Shown: piece by piece, positions 9,682 through 21,091 of the stretch | Layout of the letters: each line of letters opens with the position of its first letter | How positions within the stretch are numbered: position 1 is the first letter of the stretch | Origin: Rhypophila decipiens | Taxonomy: Eukaryota > Ascomycota > Sordariomycetes > Sordariales > Naviculisporaceae | DNA length: 64,000 nt | Assembly: GCA_033297075.1 (NCBI GenBank) | Contig: MU858131.1 | Coordinates: 1 to 64,000, forward strand | Direction: 5' to 3' | Translations under genes and position numbers: made by a program | Notes under the pieces: generated by a model | Seen by the model: only the letters and a program-made list of their open reading frames with translations | Database searches by the model: none | What the model was told of the DNA's origin: nothing

Positions 9682-11591
9682 ATGTCCCAAGAAGAAAAGG
9701 CCACGGTGGGTTCGACGACGCCTCCGCACAAGGAGGGAGTCGCCGCCCCGGCCTACGACAAGAACGATGGGTCAAACACGGGCCTCCCGGCTACGGGCGA
9801 GGTTCACGATCGCATGAACGACGACTTCTGGACTCGCAACGGGCTCAATTTCAAGTCGTTCCAGAAGCGCGACTATGGCACCGGCATAGTCGAGCTCGAG
9901 CGGAGCATGAAGACGCGCCATCTGCACATGATTGCCATCGGCGGGTCAATTGGTGCTGGTTTCTTCGTCGGCTCCGGCGGTGCTCTGCGCACAGGCGGGC
10001 CGGGCTCCCTGCTCATCGACTTTTTGATCATGGGTGTCATGATGTTCAACACTGTCTACGCGCTTGGCGAGCTGGCGGTCATGTTCCCTGTCTCTGGTGG
10101 CTTCTATACCTACTCTACTCGGTTTATCGATCCTTCCTGGGGTTTCGCCATGGGGTGGAACTACTGCTTCCAGTGGGCAATCGTCTTGCCGCTTGAACTT
10201 ACCGTGTGTGGTCTGACTATCGGATATTGGGACAGTAACACCAGCGTTGGTTAGTACTTTGCCTGCCCTTTGAAGGTTTTGGAGAGAGAACAGCTCACTG
10301 ACAAGCTTCGCAACAGGTGTCTGGATCACTGTGTTCTGGCTCCTAATCGTGATTGTCAACATTTTCGGCACACTTGGTTACGCAGAAGAGGAATTCTGGT
10401 CCTCGTGCATCAAGCTCGCAGCGACAGTCATCTTCATGATCATCGCTCTGGTCCTGGTTCTTGGCGGTGGTCCCAGCGACGGGGCCTATAGCACTTATCA
10501 AGGCGCCTACCGGTGGTACGACCCCGGCGCATTCGCCAATGGCTTCCGAGGGTTCTGCAGTGTTTTCGTGACGGCAGCTTTCGCCTTTTCGGGAACCGAG
10601 CTCGTGGGTCTCGCAGCGGCCGAGTCCCGGAACCCAGTCAAGTCCCTCCCTGGCGCCATCAAGCAGATCTTTTGGCGTATCACCCTGTTTTACATCCTCG
10701 GTCTCTTCTTCGTCGGTCTGTTGATTGACTACGACGACCCGCGTCTGCTTGGCCAGAGCGCCTATGCCGACGTCAACGCCTCGCCCTTTGTGTTGGTGGG
10801 TTTATACGCCGGTCTGAAGGGCTTCGACTCCTTCATGAACGTCGTTATCCTGGTTTCTGTCCTGTCCATCGGCGTCTCTGCTGTGTATGGAGGGTCCCGG
10901 ACTCTGACGGCTCTTGCTCAACAAGGGTACGCACCCAAGATCTTTAGCTACATTGACAAGTCCGGTCGTCCCTTGTTCAGCGTGGGGGTGATACTCGCAT
11001 TCGGCTTGCTCGCATATGTGAACCTCAACGCAGACGGCCCGGTTGTCTTTGAGTGGCTGCTTGCGCTCTCCGGGCTGGCGGCTCTGTTCACGTGGGGCAG
11101 CATCTGTCTGGCCCATATCCGCTTCCGGGCTGCCTGGGCGCATCACGGACACACGGTGGACGAGATTCCCTTCAAGGCCATTGGCGGTGTTTATGGTAGC
11201 TGGATGGGCCTCTTCCTGATTACCTTGGTCTTGATTGCTCAGGTAAGATACTAATGGCCTCTTCATTTTCCTTTGCGTACTGAGATCAGTTTCTCACGAA
11301 ATGGACCAATCACTAACAATGATCACAAAACAGTTCTACATCGCCATCTGCCCCGTAGAAGGCGGCTTCAACACAGTGGAGGGCTTCTTCAAGTCGTATC
11401 TCGCCCTGCCCGTGGTTTTGTTCTTTTGGGCCTGCGGCTTTCTCTGGAAGCGCCAGGGATGGCTCTCGGTCGACAAGATCGACGTCAATACCGGCCGTCG
11501 CGAGCTGCCATGGGACGAGATCCATGCGTGGCGCGCCGAGCTGGCTGCTATGCCGGCCTGGAAGAGGATATGGCATACTGTCTTTGTCTGA
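9682..11591 (+). CDS. amino-acid permease (YAT/Gap1 type, APC superfamily)
   Basis: I read three exons, 9682-10249, 10317-11242 and 11334-11591, giving 583 residues, the usual length for fungal amino-acid permeases. The hydrophilic N-terminal tail (1-75) precedes the first helix with the family signature HMIAIGGSIGAGFF, in which the Gly-rich unwound segment contacts the substrate. About twelve hydrophobic helices follow, including LGELAVMFPVSGGFY and AFSGTELVGLAAAESRNP, both conserved in this family. The C-terminal helix ends in a short cytosolic tail. The protein should be a plasma-membrane H+/amino-acid symporter; substrate specificity cannot be read from sequence. Both introns have standard signals and keep the helices intact. 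Confidence 0.92.
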
Positions 11592-13081
11592 TCTGGGTAG
11601 ACACATGCGGTCGGTGGCGTTGCGGGCGTGCTGTGATGATTTACGAGACTTGAGTCTTGCTATTTATCTCTGATTGGTGTCAACATTTCCTTTGTTTCTT
11701 TGATATCTTGGCGGCGGCGGTATACTTGGATGATAATGAGGATGACGGGTTGGATCATGATCTAGCAAGGGATGCACGTGATGATGGAACGCGGCGTCGG
11801 GACTCGTCGGTGGGAGTTCGCAATGACTTTTATGTTGATACTTGACATAAGCAAGCTATATAATAACTAGTTGGAATTGATTGAGATACCTACCAGTATC
11901 TTGGACTGCTTACCGACTTTGTTTCTTTCTCCGAGATGCTGTTAGATGCTCCATCAAACATAGCCAACCATCCAGTAACTTACTGCTTTGGCTTGCTCCA
12001 GCCCAGAAGAAGCTGGCGTTCCCCCGATGTTCATTGTCCGCCCACGCATCTCGCCGCAAGCTCGTGCACGACCTGCGGAAATACATAACGCCAAAACAGG
12101 AACAAGGCCCATAACTCCGATCACTTGACCTCAAAACCTGGAATAAGTTCACTACATATGGATGATGATTCTCAATCGCGATTCTCTGATCCCAAGATCC
12201 CGTTTGCTTATAGTACTTGTGATGTTGTTCCGCGAATAAAACATCCCAGGACAACATTTCACCATGGTACACTAGTCGGGTAAATAGTCGTACTCGTTCG
12301 CGAATCGAGCATGCAATATACCCAGCCGAGCCTCAACTACCGGGTGAGACTGTGTACCCCGGATTCGCGAACCGGTGGCGCGAGCTCCGTTACTCCGAGG
12401 CTGCATAACAGATTGGATCGGCCCCTTGGCGATCAACCACGACCATCCAAGACTTTTTTACACGCAAGCTTTCGCTGCGTTGTGAAACAACTTTTTTGGT
12501 TCTTGATCTAACGACCTGGTCATCTCATTGGTACGGATATTATTTCACGAGCTTGGCGGAAACTACCTAATCCAATCGCAGCCCGGGAGACGGAGGAGGC
12601 CAAGAGGTTACATGTGGAGACTGAAGATGGGAAGTATATTACCCCAGGAACGAAAACCCCGGAATTTGGGCATCGCGAATGGTACCCTTTGCTAAATTGT
12701 TACCCGAGATTCAACAAGCCGAGCGGGCGGGGAGAGCTGCCATAGCCGCTCGACTTGGAATCGAGCATGATAGCCTCATGTCCAAGGGCCGGGTTCAGAC
12801 CATGCCCCATGGGGGAATGCGGAGCCTAACGCAGCGGTCGAGCCAAGGCTGCTTGGCTGTTGAACATCACCAGATACCCGAGGCTTGGTATTTCCTGATG
12901 CGGAAAGTGAGAGGTCCCTCCACCTTCCGGTGATGATGTTGCTGTTGGGCTGTTTTTTTGCCTTTGCCAAGGGAAGTGGGATGGGATGGGATGGGTATAA
13001 GATGCGACAAACTCCCGGTTTACTTGGAACGAACAGACTTTCTCATCAACCGGTCAACCATCAGTCCTCAAGCGCCCCAAG
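11592..13081. other. intergenic, with TTCGCGAA inverted repeat
   Basis: No coding region is supported. The sequence contains an 11-bp perfect inverted repeat, GTTCGCGAATC at 12296-12306 and its complement at 12362-12372, whose arms each carry the palindrome TTCGCGAA. The right end includes a TATA-like box for the secreted hydrolase. The remainder shows nothing I can interpret. Confidence 0.45.
12996..13001 (+). promoter_or_regulatory. TATA-like box upstream of secreted hydrolase
   Basis: TATAAG lies about 85 bases upstream of the ATG at 13082, a spacing that suits a core promoter with a short leader. It follows three GGGAT-type direct repeats (GGGATGGGATGGGATGGG). Confidence 0.45.
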
Positions 13082-13955
13082 ATGAAGTTCTCCCTCTCCG
13101 CCCTCGGCCTGGCCGCTCTGTCGACAGCCAGTCCCGTCCTCGAGACCCGCCAAAACGGCGAAGGCAATGGTCCTTTCGGCCCAGCCGTACGTTTCCCTCT
13201 TCTCCCTTGGCCATTTTTGCCCAACTAACTCCAAACAGCATTACTACACCAACGGCGGGCTAAACGGCCATACCTTCTTCGCACCCCGCAACATCCCCCA
13301 AGGCGCCAAACTCCCCGTCATGGTCTGGGGCAACGGCGCATGCTCGGCCGACTCGCTAGGCCAAGGTCCCTTTTTGCACCAACTCGCCTCCCACGGCGTG
13401 CTCATCATCGTCTCCGGAACCCCCCGCGGAGGAGGCTCCACCAACGCAGACATGATGCGCCGCGCCATCGACTTTATCACGCGCGAAGCGGGGCGGGGCC
13501 AGTGGTCCAACATCGACGCGTCCCGAATCACGGCAGCGGGATTCTCCTGCGGGGGGGTGGAAGCCTATGGGCAGATCAACGATAACCGCGTGTCCAGCAT
13601 TGGGATTTGGTCGTCGGGGTTACTTGGGGGTTATGACCAGGCGCGGAATTTCCGCAAGCCGGTGTTCTTCTTTATGGGGGGGCCGTCGGATATCGCGTAT
13701 GGGAATGGAGAGAGGGATTATAATTACATGCCGGGGGGGACGCCCAAGTGGAAGGGTAACTTGAATGTCGGGCATGGGGGGACGTATCATGAGTATAATG
13801 GGGGTAAGTTTGGGACTATCGGGGCGAGGTGGGTTGAGTGGGTTATGAGGGGGAATAGCACGGCTGGGCAGTATTTGACGGGCGAGGGGGCGAGGAGGGA
13901 CGGGTGGCAGGTTGTTAGTCAGGATTTGCAGAATTTGCGGGTTAATCCTATTTAA
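13082..13955 (+). CDS. secreted alpha/beta hydrolase
   Basis: I read two exons, 13082-13186 and 13239-13955, with a 52-nt intron (GTACGT, CTAAC, CAG), giving 273 residues. Residues 1-17 form a signal peptide (MKFSLSALGLAALSTAS), and a short propeptide-like part ends in ETRQ. The rest is a compact alpha/beta-hydrolase: LPVMVWGNGAC suggests the oxyanion region, and GFSCGG places the nucleophile Ser at about residue 138. A GHGGTYHEYNGG segment may supply the catalytic His. The family is widespread in ascomycete secretomes and annotated only as alpha/beta hydrolase or poly-hydroxyalkanoate depolymerase-like. It probably acts outside the cell on an ester substrate that cannot be specified. Confidence 0.82.
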
Positions 13956-14635
13956 AGCTGGGGGGGTTATCTGGGGTAGTAACTAGTTAGTGGGTGTTTG
14001 TTGGTTTGGCGATGAAAAGCGAAGTGAGGATGGAAACTCTCGGGTTACTACTTGCCCTTTAGTGGAATGCTTTTTTCTTGATAAATCAAGAGCAAGCAAA
14101 AGGAAAATGTGTCCAAATACAAAGGAAAACCGACCGTTTATAAATTATAATACAGACGGGAGCCCCTGAACGCTTCACTATGTACATACAGTACGCCCAT
14201 CCATTCACGTGTTGATTACCACTTGGCACGCCAGATACATGTAGCAATCAACCTTCTCAAAGCCACCACCCATTCAATGACACCAAGTTCCGTATCCATC
14301 ACTCAGATAATCCCTTTACCATCAACAGATTTCTTAGCCGCCTTCCCAATGGCTTGCTTAGTTGCCTCATTCTCATCAACAACAACAAGTTAAGCGCCCC
14401 TTCCTCGAGCAACTGTTGCCTGTCACCTTGTCAACCTCGACCTTCACGGGCTGGTCATGTGCGCAGGGCAGTTCTCTCATCCGATGTTAGACAAGCTTCC
14501 TGGGGGACTTGCCCCGCGTCTCTGTCTGTTAAAATCTTTTGCTCTCAAAATCTCTCTCAACACCTCTCACCACATCGCCTCTTCTGAAGTGTGAACCACC
14601 AAGCAACCAGAGTCGCCTAGGCACTCGTCGCAAAA
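13956..14635. other. intergenic, presumed promoter of F-box locus
   Basis: The region holds the 3' end of the hydrolase gene and the upstream part of the F-box pseudogene. I see no open frame with homology and no repeat. Confidence 0.45.
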
Positions 14636-16588
14636 ATGGCGTCGCCAATTTACAAACTGCTCAACGTTCACGATGTGGTCTATATCATCCTGGGCTATCT
14701 CATCGAACCTCAAGACATTCTCAACGTCTCTTCGACGTGCAAGTCTTTGGATGAAGCCGCGCGCCCTCATCTATTCCGTTCAATCAACCTGCCAGAACTT
14801 TCCGTCCGCGCGCCTCGCCGAAACAAACCTGCGTTCCACCAGCGCTTTCCCGACCAGCTTACCAAGTATACGCGCTTGATCCAAGTCGATGACTATAGCA
14901 TATCCGTTGAAACAATAAACTCAATTGGGCCAAAACATCGAGAAGGTAGAGACATGGATGAGTCCTATCGCGAACTCAAGACTAAGATCGACCGCCTCTT
15001 CGATGTGGTCTTGAACAGACACTGCACTGTGTCCCTCGTCTCCGCGCCATCTTCTGGAGTAATATGCCGCGATCCTTGGATCTTTTGGTATTGGTTCAGA
15101 GAAATTGTCCCAATATCGAGTCCCTCAAGATTGGTCCCCTGGAATACAGTGACGATGCCTGGTATTTGGCTGGTCCGGGTCAATTTCCAAACCCCCCTCA
15201 GGCACCCAGGGCGGATGATCACTCGCTGCTTCCGCTCCATGGTGGGGTGAACATGAAGATACCACCTACTATCCCAGTCACCTTCGATTTTCAAAGACTT
15301 ACGTATCTGTCGTTGGCTGCCGCCCGGGTCGCCGACGGACGGGGTCGATTCTACGTGGAGAACATTGTCGCTCTTCTCAGAGGATCTCCAAATCTAAAAG
15401 GCCTCGACCTGACGGGATACCCGGAAGGCGAGCTTAATTGGGTTTGCCGTGGAGGTATTTATGGGCCTATTACTCGACGACGCTGGGATCGCTCTGGTTT
15501 TGATCAATCGCGAGGTCCTTTCCTTCATTTACTCTGCATGGCCTACCAACAATCCGGCGCAGAGCCCCTCAAACTCCGCTTCCTGAAGCTTGGTCCTGGC
15601 GCTGAGCCTACCAATTATCGAAGTGCCGCCTCGCCACAGGACCACTACCGCGGCAGCTTGATGGACTTGTCCTACCTGGAAGAGCTGGACTTCGAGTTCA
15701 ATGACGCCCGGGTTAGCTCAACAAGAAGAGATATCCGATCACTCTTTTTATGGCCTGACGCATTTCGGCTTATCACGGATGGGTATCTCCCGCAATTGCG
15801 AAAACTTTCGATTCCCTATGTGTTGAAATATTCCTGGAAAATGCTCAAAAGACTCAACCGAGTCAACCCCCAGTTGGCAGCGGGTCTAGTTGTTGGTGTG
15901 CTATTTCGAGGACTACCCAGACAACTTCGGTAGGGAAGTGTGGGACGCCGACGCATATGATCTTTTTGATTATATGGGAGTTCTACCGAACTTTCATGGA
16001 CTAAATCTTGATCTTCGCCCTTGGGAAAAACGCCCTAACTCGAATAGACATTGGGAAGAATGGACAGAGGAAGTGAAAATCCTCCCCGATTTGAATGGCA
16101 CGAGATCACTCAGGACCCGAATGTGGATGCTTTGGAACCCCGTCTTCCACCGAATACGGCGAATAGCGGAAATGCGGTCGTTTACTTACCTCGTGGACCA
16201 GGCCATTTCCCTCGGTCTCTTCCCCAAGGCCCCCAAATTGCGCGAGATCTGGATCAACAACTTGGCAGAAGACATATTCGAGGACAATGATGCCGACTCT
16301 CTGCGCAACACCTGGGGCGGGGAGTCCGAGGAAAAGTGTCAATATCTGGCCACCAAGCTTGCAGAGGAATACGACAAGCTGTCCTACGTGAGGGTGGATG
16401 ACATGGCCTGGCGAATCTATAGGGCTTCACCTGAGGACGGTGCTGCTGGCCCTTGCAGTTACCCCGAGCTCCTGCCTGTCCCAAAAGGAGACGTGGACCG
16501 CGAACTTCCATGGGCGTTTGATACCTCTATGCCGGGCTTCCAGCCGTCTCATCAGTGGCTCAGGCCGGTTCCTTGCAGGAAGATTTAA
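14636..16588 (+). pseudogene. F-box/LRR-like protein gene with two frameshifts
   Basis: The ATG at 14636 begins an F-box-like segment (LLNVHDVVYIILGYLIEPQDILNV, CKSLDEAARPHLFR; about residues 6-60). Near 15020-15040 the protein-like sequence moves to another frame (LRAIFWSNMPRSLDLL, NCPNIESLKIGPLEY) and continues as weak leucine-rich repeats. Near 15886-15900 it moves again, to CYFEDYPDNFG and on to the TAA at 16588. The two shifts have opposite sign and restore the original phase. No intron with good signals has the right length at either site. The total length, about 650 codons, is normal for ascomycete F-box proteins. It is either a young pseudogene or carries two sequencing errors. Confidence 0.7.
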
Positions 16589-17897
16589 GTTAACCTGGGT
16601 TGAGAAATGGATGTAACTATCGATTGCCTCGCTCCGTGATAACAGTCACCTCTCACCATGTATGGGACACACAAACGAACATTCGGGGATTGTGTACGAC
16701 CGTGGCCTTGTTATAAAAGTTGCACTGGCAGTGCAATCGGGAAGGAGTTTGGCTGTGCCCGGGTGACGCGACTAATTGGAGGGTGGCTGCGGTGGATGGT
16801 AAAGGACTCGTCTTACTACACTCCCCAAGATAGTCGACACCGACGTATGTCGGGGCACACAATGAAACGTCCCTTTCCTCTTGACTTGTAACAGATTGTG
16901 AATGTGTCAGAATAGAAGTTGAACTTTTGTGCTGTCCCTGTTTTGCATTCATGGAATCATTCGTCTACAGACTACCAGGCTCTCGTGGGATGCGTTTGGA
17001 ATCATGGCCCCCAAATGGGCAAGAATCTTATTCTCTCATTCTCGGCAGCACCCTCTTGGTTCTGAAATAATGAACAGGTAGAAACTAGATGTATTGAGAG
17101 GTGCCTTTCCATGGTAACACAACGATGGTACAGATCTTGATCTCGTTTCTTGGTAGCTAGAATGCGGCGTGATCAACTCATATGACTTCGGTACTGACTT
17201 TTGGCCCCCATTCTGACCCTTGGAGGCTTGGACATGTCAAACACCCGAATCAAAACATAAATGAATCCCCCTGACATTCTCGAGGCGGGCCTGATTGATC
17301 GTCCTTGCAAAACCCAGCTACTCAAGGAAGGATCTAGTTACCTAATAACCAATAACCTCTAACATACCTCCTTTCCAAGAAGTGTTTGTGTTTTCAGACT
17401 GTAGGAGCAAGCGTGCAACAAGTAATTGAACGCCCCCGGCACCATACACATCAAGCATCTAGTCTACGTAATGATTTCCTAGGCAATAAGCACAAGCGCA
17501 AATGTAACTGAAACAGATAGACGGGCATCTGGAGATCTATGGAATTATTGTTCGTCTCGTCTTGTTTTCTCCCATCGGTTTGATGGACTGTCTTGCAGGT
17601 TGACAAGCAGGCTTCGTCCTCAGACCAGGAGGCAAGGGCTTGGACAAAGAGACACAGAGGGTAGGAAACATGATAAACAAACAAACAAGAAGGATGTATA
17701 AAGATGGAGGTTGCCACCTGTATCTTTACAAGAATAAATGCATCAGCTCGTACTTACCCCTCCATCACTTTCCAACACTTCTCAAGGGTTCATCAAGACT
17801 GCTTCTCTGGCAGAGCTCGTTGTTTACTTTTCCATCTCAGCATTCCATACAAAGAACCTTCCTCAACCTCATCCTATCCTCTCAAATCTCCGTCAAA
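16589..17897. other. intergenic, includes promoter of secreted repeat protein
   Basis: No gene is supported in 1.3 kb. The right end carries a TATA box at 17697 and a pyrimidine-rich leader before the ATG at 17898. The frame is also open upstream from 17640, but that extension is rich in basic residues and has no signal peptide, so I take it as leader DNA. Confidence 0.5.
17697..17703 (+). promoter_or_regulatory. TATA box of secreted repeat protein gene
   Basis: TATAAAG lies 195 bases upstream of the chosen ATG, which would leave a leader of roughly 160 nt rich in C and T. Confidence 0.45.
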
Positions 17898-18815
17898 ATG
17901 CGTCAACAAGCCTCGCTCAATATCCTAGCAATCCTCCTAGCTACCGGCCTCCTCTCCTCAACCGGTCTCGCTGCCCCAGGACCATCATCAGCAGACGACC
18001 CCCCCAGCGGTAATCGCAAGCGCACCCCCAACCCAGCCCCAGCTCCGCCCATAGTCAAAGTAACAACCACCATCGCCGACGCCCTAGCCGAAGCCGCCCA
18101 AAAGGCCCAAATCGACGACCTAATCAACAAGATCGCCAAGACCGCCTCGGACAATGTAAAGAGCTTCATCAAAGTCCGCCGTACTACTACCGAGACAGAG
18201 ACCATTGGCAAAAAGGGCGACGACAATGCAAAGAGTTATATCCGCCGGCAAAAGCTCGCCCTTCTAGCCGCCGCCGCCGCCGAGCAGGAGGCACATGTCA
18301 AGAGGGGACCTCAGCCCGGGTTTGGGGATGTTATTGAGGGATTGGTTGATGTTGTTGTTGACGAAGAAGCTGCCAAGAAAGCAGCCGAGGAAGCTGCCAA
18401 AAAGATTGCCAAGGCCGGGGCGGATGCTGCTTCTGGCCTGATCAAGAAGCGTCGCCGGGAAGCGCAAATTGAGCAGATCAAGAAGGAGATGAAGAGCGAG
18501 CCTCAACCTGCTACTGCCATTATCGAGAAGAGACAATCCGAGGTTGAAAAGATCAAGGCCGCTGCTGAGGAGGCTGCTCGTATTGCCGCTGCGCTTGCTG
18601 CCGAGAAAAAGGCGATTGATGAAGCGGCGGGACATGTCAAGAGGGGGTTTGGGGATGTTATCGAGGGATTGGCTGATGTTGTTGTTGATGATGACGCTGC
18701 GAAAAAGGCGGCCGAGGAGGCTGCCAAGAAGGCGGCGAAAAAGGCGGCGGATGCTGCGGCTGGGCTGATTAAGCGGCGGGAGCAGATTGAGAGGATCAAT
18801 AAGGAGATGAGATAG
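17898..18815 (+). CDS. secreted Ala/Lys-rich protein with Kex2-type sites and internal repeat
   Basis: A single-exon protein of 305 residues. Residues 1-26 form a signal peptide ending LAA. The mature part has many dibasic sites suited to Kex2: KR at 41-42, RR at 94-95 and 116-117, KR at 135-136, a KKRRR cluster at 183-187, KR at 211-212, KR at 248-249 and KRR at 292-294. Two copies of a unit beginning HVKRG, then GFGDVIEGL, xDVVVD and AAKKAAEEAAKK lie at about 133-170 and 246-279; a shorter pair, DNVKSFIKVRR and DNAKSYIRR, lies at 85-117. The Ala/Lys/Glu runs predict amphipathic helices. The architecture matches fungal Kex2-processed repeat proteins, whose products include pheromones, repellent-type peptides and RiPP precursors. 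No RiPP-modifying gene lies next to it, so processing is inference. Confidence 0.75.
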   Translation: MRQQASLNILAILLATGLLSSTGLAAPGPSSADDPPSGNRKRTPNPAPAPPIVKVTTTIADALAEAAQKAQIDDLINKIAKTASDNVKSFIKVRRTTTETETIGKKGDDNAKSYIRRQKLALLAAAAAEQEAHVKRGPQPGFGDVIEGLVDVVVDEEAAKKAAEEAAKKIAKAGADAASGLIKKRRREAQIEQIKKEMKSEPQPATAIIEKRQSEVEKIKAAAEEAARIAAALAAEKKAIDEAAGHVKRGFGDVIEGLADVVVDDDAAKKAAEEAAKKAAKKAADAAAGLIKRREQIERINKEMR

Positions 18816-19066
18816 AGCAAGTAAGTCTTTTCAGGACTTTGATGTGTTATGGGACCGGCGGCCATAGTTATCGATACCGCCCGGATGTTTTGTCGATACC
18901 AGTCAATGTACACAGAAAAAGTATGTAAGATAAGTACGGTACGAATCGATACAAGGAGAAACAACAGGCCACAACTTGAACATTAAAACAAAACTGTACT
19001 CTAACTTATAATTTAATCAAGAGCTACCATATAATTCAACAAACTCCGCCTTAACCATGCCCAACA
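18816..19066. other. short intergenic gap between convergent genes
   Basis: Only 3' flanking sequence of two convergent genes is seen here. Confidence 0.5.
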
Positions 19067-21091
19067 TTAATAAAACTGGGACTCATCCGTCTTCGTCTCG
19101 GCCTTTGCCGAGTCCTTAGTATCGGGCCACTTTCTGCCCTCCCCCCACAAGCTATACTTGAAGTCATACATGGTCTTGTCAATCTGTTGCGCCCGCTTCT
19201 TCAGATCCTTGGCCATCTCCTCGCTGACGGCGAGATACTTCTTCACCAGCGTCTTTTTGCCCTGGATCTTTTGTATCTTGTCCCAGCCCGTGGGCGCGCT
19301 CAGCTCGTCGAAGCGCTTCTCCAGCAGGCCCAGCCTCCCAGCAGCCGTCGTTGCGCTCTCCATGATCTTGTTCTTGGCATGTCCAAGGGCCAGCTGTGTA
19401 GTGTAGAGATTATCCAGACGCGGCGCGGCCGTGTCCCGCACCTTTTGGAGCTTCTCGATCTCGCCGCGCCAGCCGTCACGCTTGGGAACCTCTCCCTTGT
19501 ATCTGTCCGACAACAAGTACGCCTCCAACACTTTCTCGTCCTCGAGAATCATCTCAGACAGAGACAAGATCTTGTCCAGCCAGCGATCAACAGTGGTCAT
19601 CAAATCCACAGAATGCTGGGCCAGGATCCTAAAAGTCTTGATCTGCTCCCCAAACCGACTAATAACCACCATCCCCTCAGTCGCATTCAGATGCACCACC
19701 GCCGACTTCTCGTCAAACTGCTTGGGCGGACACTTGCTCCCCCCAGACAACTCCGACTCCGACTCGTCAAAATCCTGCTTCTTCCCCGTCACCTTCCTCC
19801 CCTCAAGCGCAGCCTTCTTCTTTTCTCCTCTCAAGACCCCGCCAATAATCTTGCTCCCCTCTTTGAGCGCCGTACTCGCCGAGGAAGGCCAGACAACAAG
19901 CAAATGATCGCTCAGCTCAAACACATCAGCAAAGACATCCCTATCGCCAGCCAGCTGCTCAAAAATCCCCAACAACTCCTGACACCGATCAGCCGTAAGA
20001 TCGTAAACATTCTTCTTACTCCTCGCATCACTCAGTTTCTCCTCATCCGACAAGAAAGCACCCCCCAACCACTTCTCAGCATCCTTCCCCAGCCCCTCCC
20101 AGAACCTGACATCCGTCCAGTCAGTGACGACCTCGGGCTTCGTCGGCTTCTTCAATAGCGCCTGCTCTTTCGCTCGGCGTTTCCTCTTCTCCTTTTCTTT
20201 CTGAAGAGCACTCTTGACGGCATCCCCTTTCCCCTTTTTCTTCTTGCCCTCGTGTTCCAACGAACCGTCAACATACTCCTTCATCGCGAGCCAACTCCGC
20301 CCCCCATCAACCATCCGCTTCGTATTAACCCTGTCGATTTGCCCACAAAAAGACTTGACCTCGTCCCTGAAGAATTTGATCCGCTCTTTACTCCCCACCC
20401 CGTCACGAATGAACTGCTGCGTGAACGGGGCCATGTTCTCCATGTAATTCGCATACTCTTGGATGGGATCGGGCGTGATGGTCTTGTGCGAGATGGAGTG
20501 GATGTTTAGAATCTCGGGCACAAATTCCGAGTCTGATGAGGAGGCCGGCTGGGGAGGAGGGGTATTAAACTCGTACGAGGGGATGTTGTCGCCTATGAAA
20601 TACGCTGCTATGATGGCTGCTAGACCGCCGTAGAGGAGCGAAGAGAAGATTGTGCCGCACCAGGTTGACTCGTTGGAGGAGGAGGAGGATTTCTTCTTTT
20701 TGGACGCCGATTTGGAGGACGACGACGTCTTTGACTTGCGGCGTCTGCGTCGTCGTTCTTCTTCTGACTCGCTGTCGTCGCTGTATGAGGAGCCCGAATA
20801 AGAGTCCGAGTCGGAATATTCATCCTCGGCAGTAGGTCGGCGGTATTTGCTGGACTTGGACTTGGACTGATCCTTGAATCTCACCCTGTCGCTTTCATGA
20901 CGCGCATTTACATTCACCCTCTCCGGCTGCGGCGGCGGCGGACCCGGCGGCGGACCACCCATCTTAAACTCAATCCGGACTGGCTGTTGTTGTTGGACGG
21001 GCGGCGGCTGACGGTGGACGGGTGCCTGCGGCGGATCCTCGGGGCCTATGCCCAGCAACTCCTCCCAGATTTCACGGTGGGGCTTGACCAT
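19067..21091 (-). CDS. low-complexity single-TM protein, unknown function
   Basis: A protein of 674 residues from the first ATG at 21091, which begins MVKPHREIWEELLGIG. The frame stays open to 21193 and beyond without an ATG, so an upstream exon may exist. After a Pro/Gln-rich region come Ser/Asp and Arg/Lys runs, then one hydrophobic segment near residues 152-172 (IFSSLLYGGLAAIIAAYFIG), and a long, charged, probably helical C-terminal half with a Lys/Arg cluster (KEKEKRKRRAKEQ). I do not recognise the family. The layout suggests an organelle or nuclear-envelope membrane protein with a coiled-coil domain, but nothing fixes this. Confidence 0.65.
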   Translation of the reverse strand: MVKPHREIWEELLGIGPEDPPQAPVHRQPPPVQQQQPVRIEFKMGGPPPGPPPPQPERVNVNARHESDRVRFKDQSKSKSSKYRRPTAEDEYSDSDSYSGSSYSDDSESEEERRRRRRKSKTSSSSKSASKKKKSSSSSNESTWCGTIFSSLLYGGLAAIIAAYFIGDNIPSYEFNTPPPQPASSSDSEFVPEILNIHSISHKTITPDPIQEYANYMENMAPFTQQFIRDGVGSKERIKFFRDEVKSFCGQIDRVNTKRMVDGGRSWLAMKEYVDGSLEHEGKKKKGKGDAVKSALQKEKEKRKRRAKEQALLKKPTKPEVVTDWTDVRFWEGLGKDAEKWLGGAFLSDEEKLSDARSKKNVYDLTADRCQELLGIFEQLAGDRDVFADVFELSDHLLVVWPSSASTALKEGSKIIGGVLRGEKKKAALEGRKVTGKKQDFDESESELSGGSKCPPKQFDEKSAVVHLNATEGMVVISRFGEQIKTFRILAQHSVDLMTTVDRWLDKILSLSEMILEDEKVLEAYLLSDRYKGEVPKRDGWRGEIEKLQKVRDTAAPRLDNLYTTQLALGHAKNKIMESATTAAGRLGLLEKRFDELSAPTGWDKIQKIQGKKTLVKKYLAVSEEMAKDLKKRAQQIDKTMYDFKYSLWGEGRKWPDTKDSAKAETKTDESQFY

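Noticed and set aside
19187..20158. 323-codon plus-strand open frame
   Set aside because: It is antisense to the well-formed minus-strand protein; its Leu/Arg/Pro-rich composition is that of a shadow frame.
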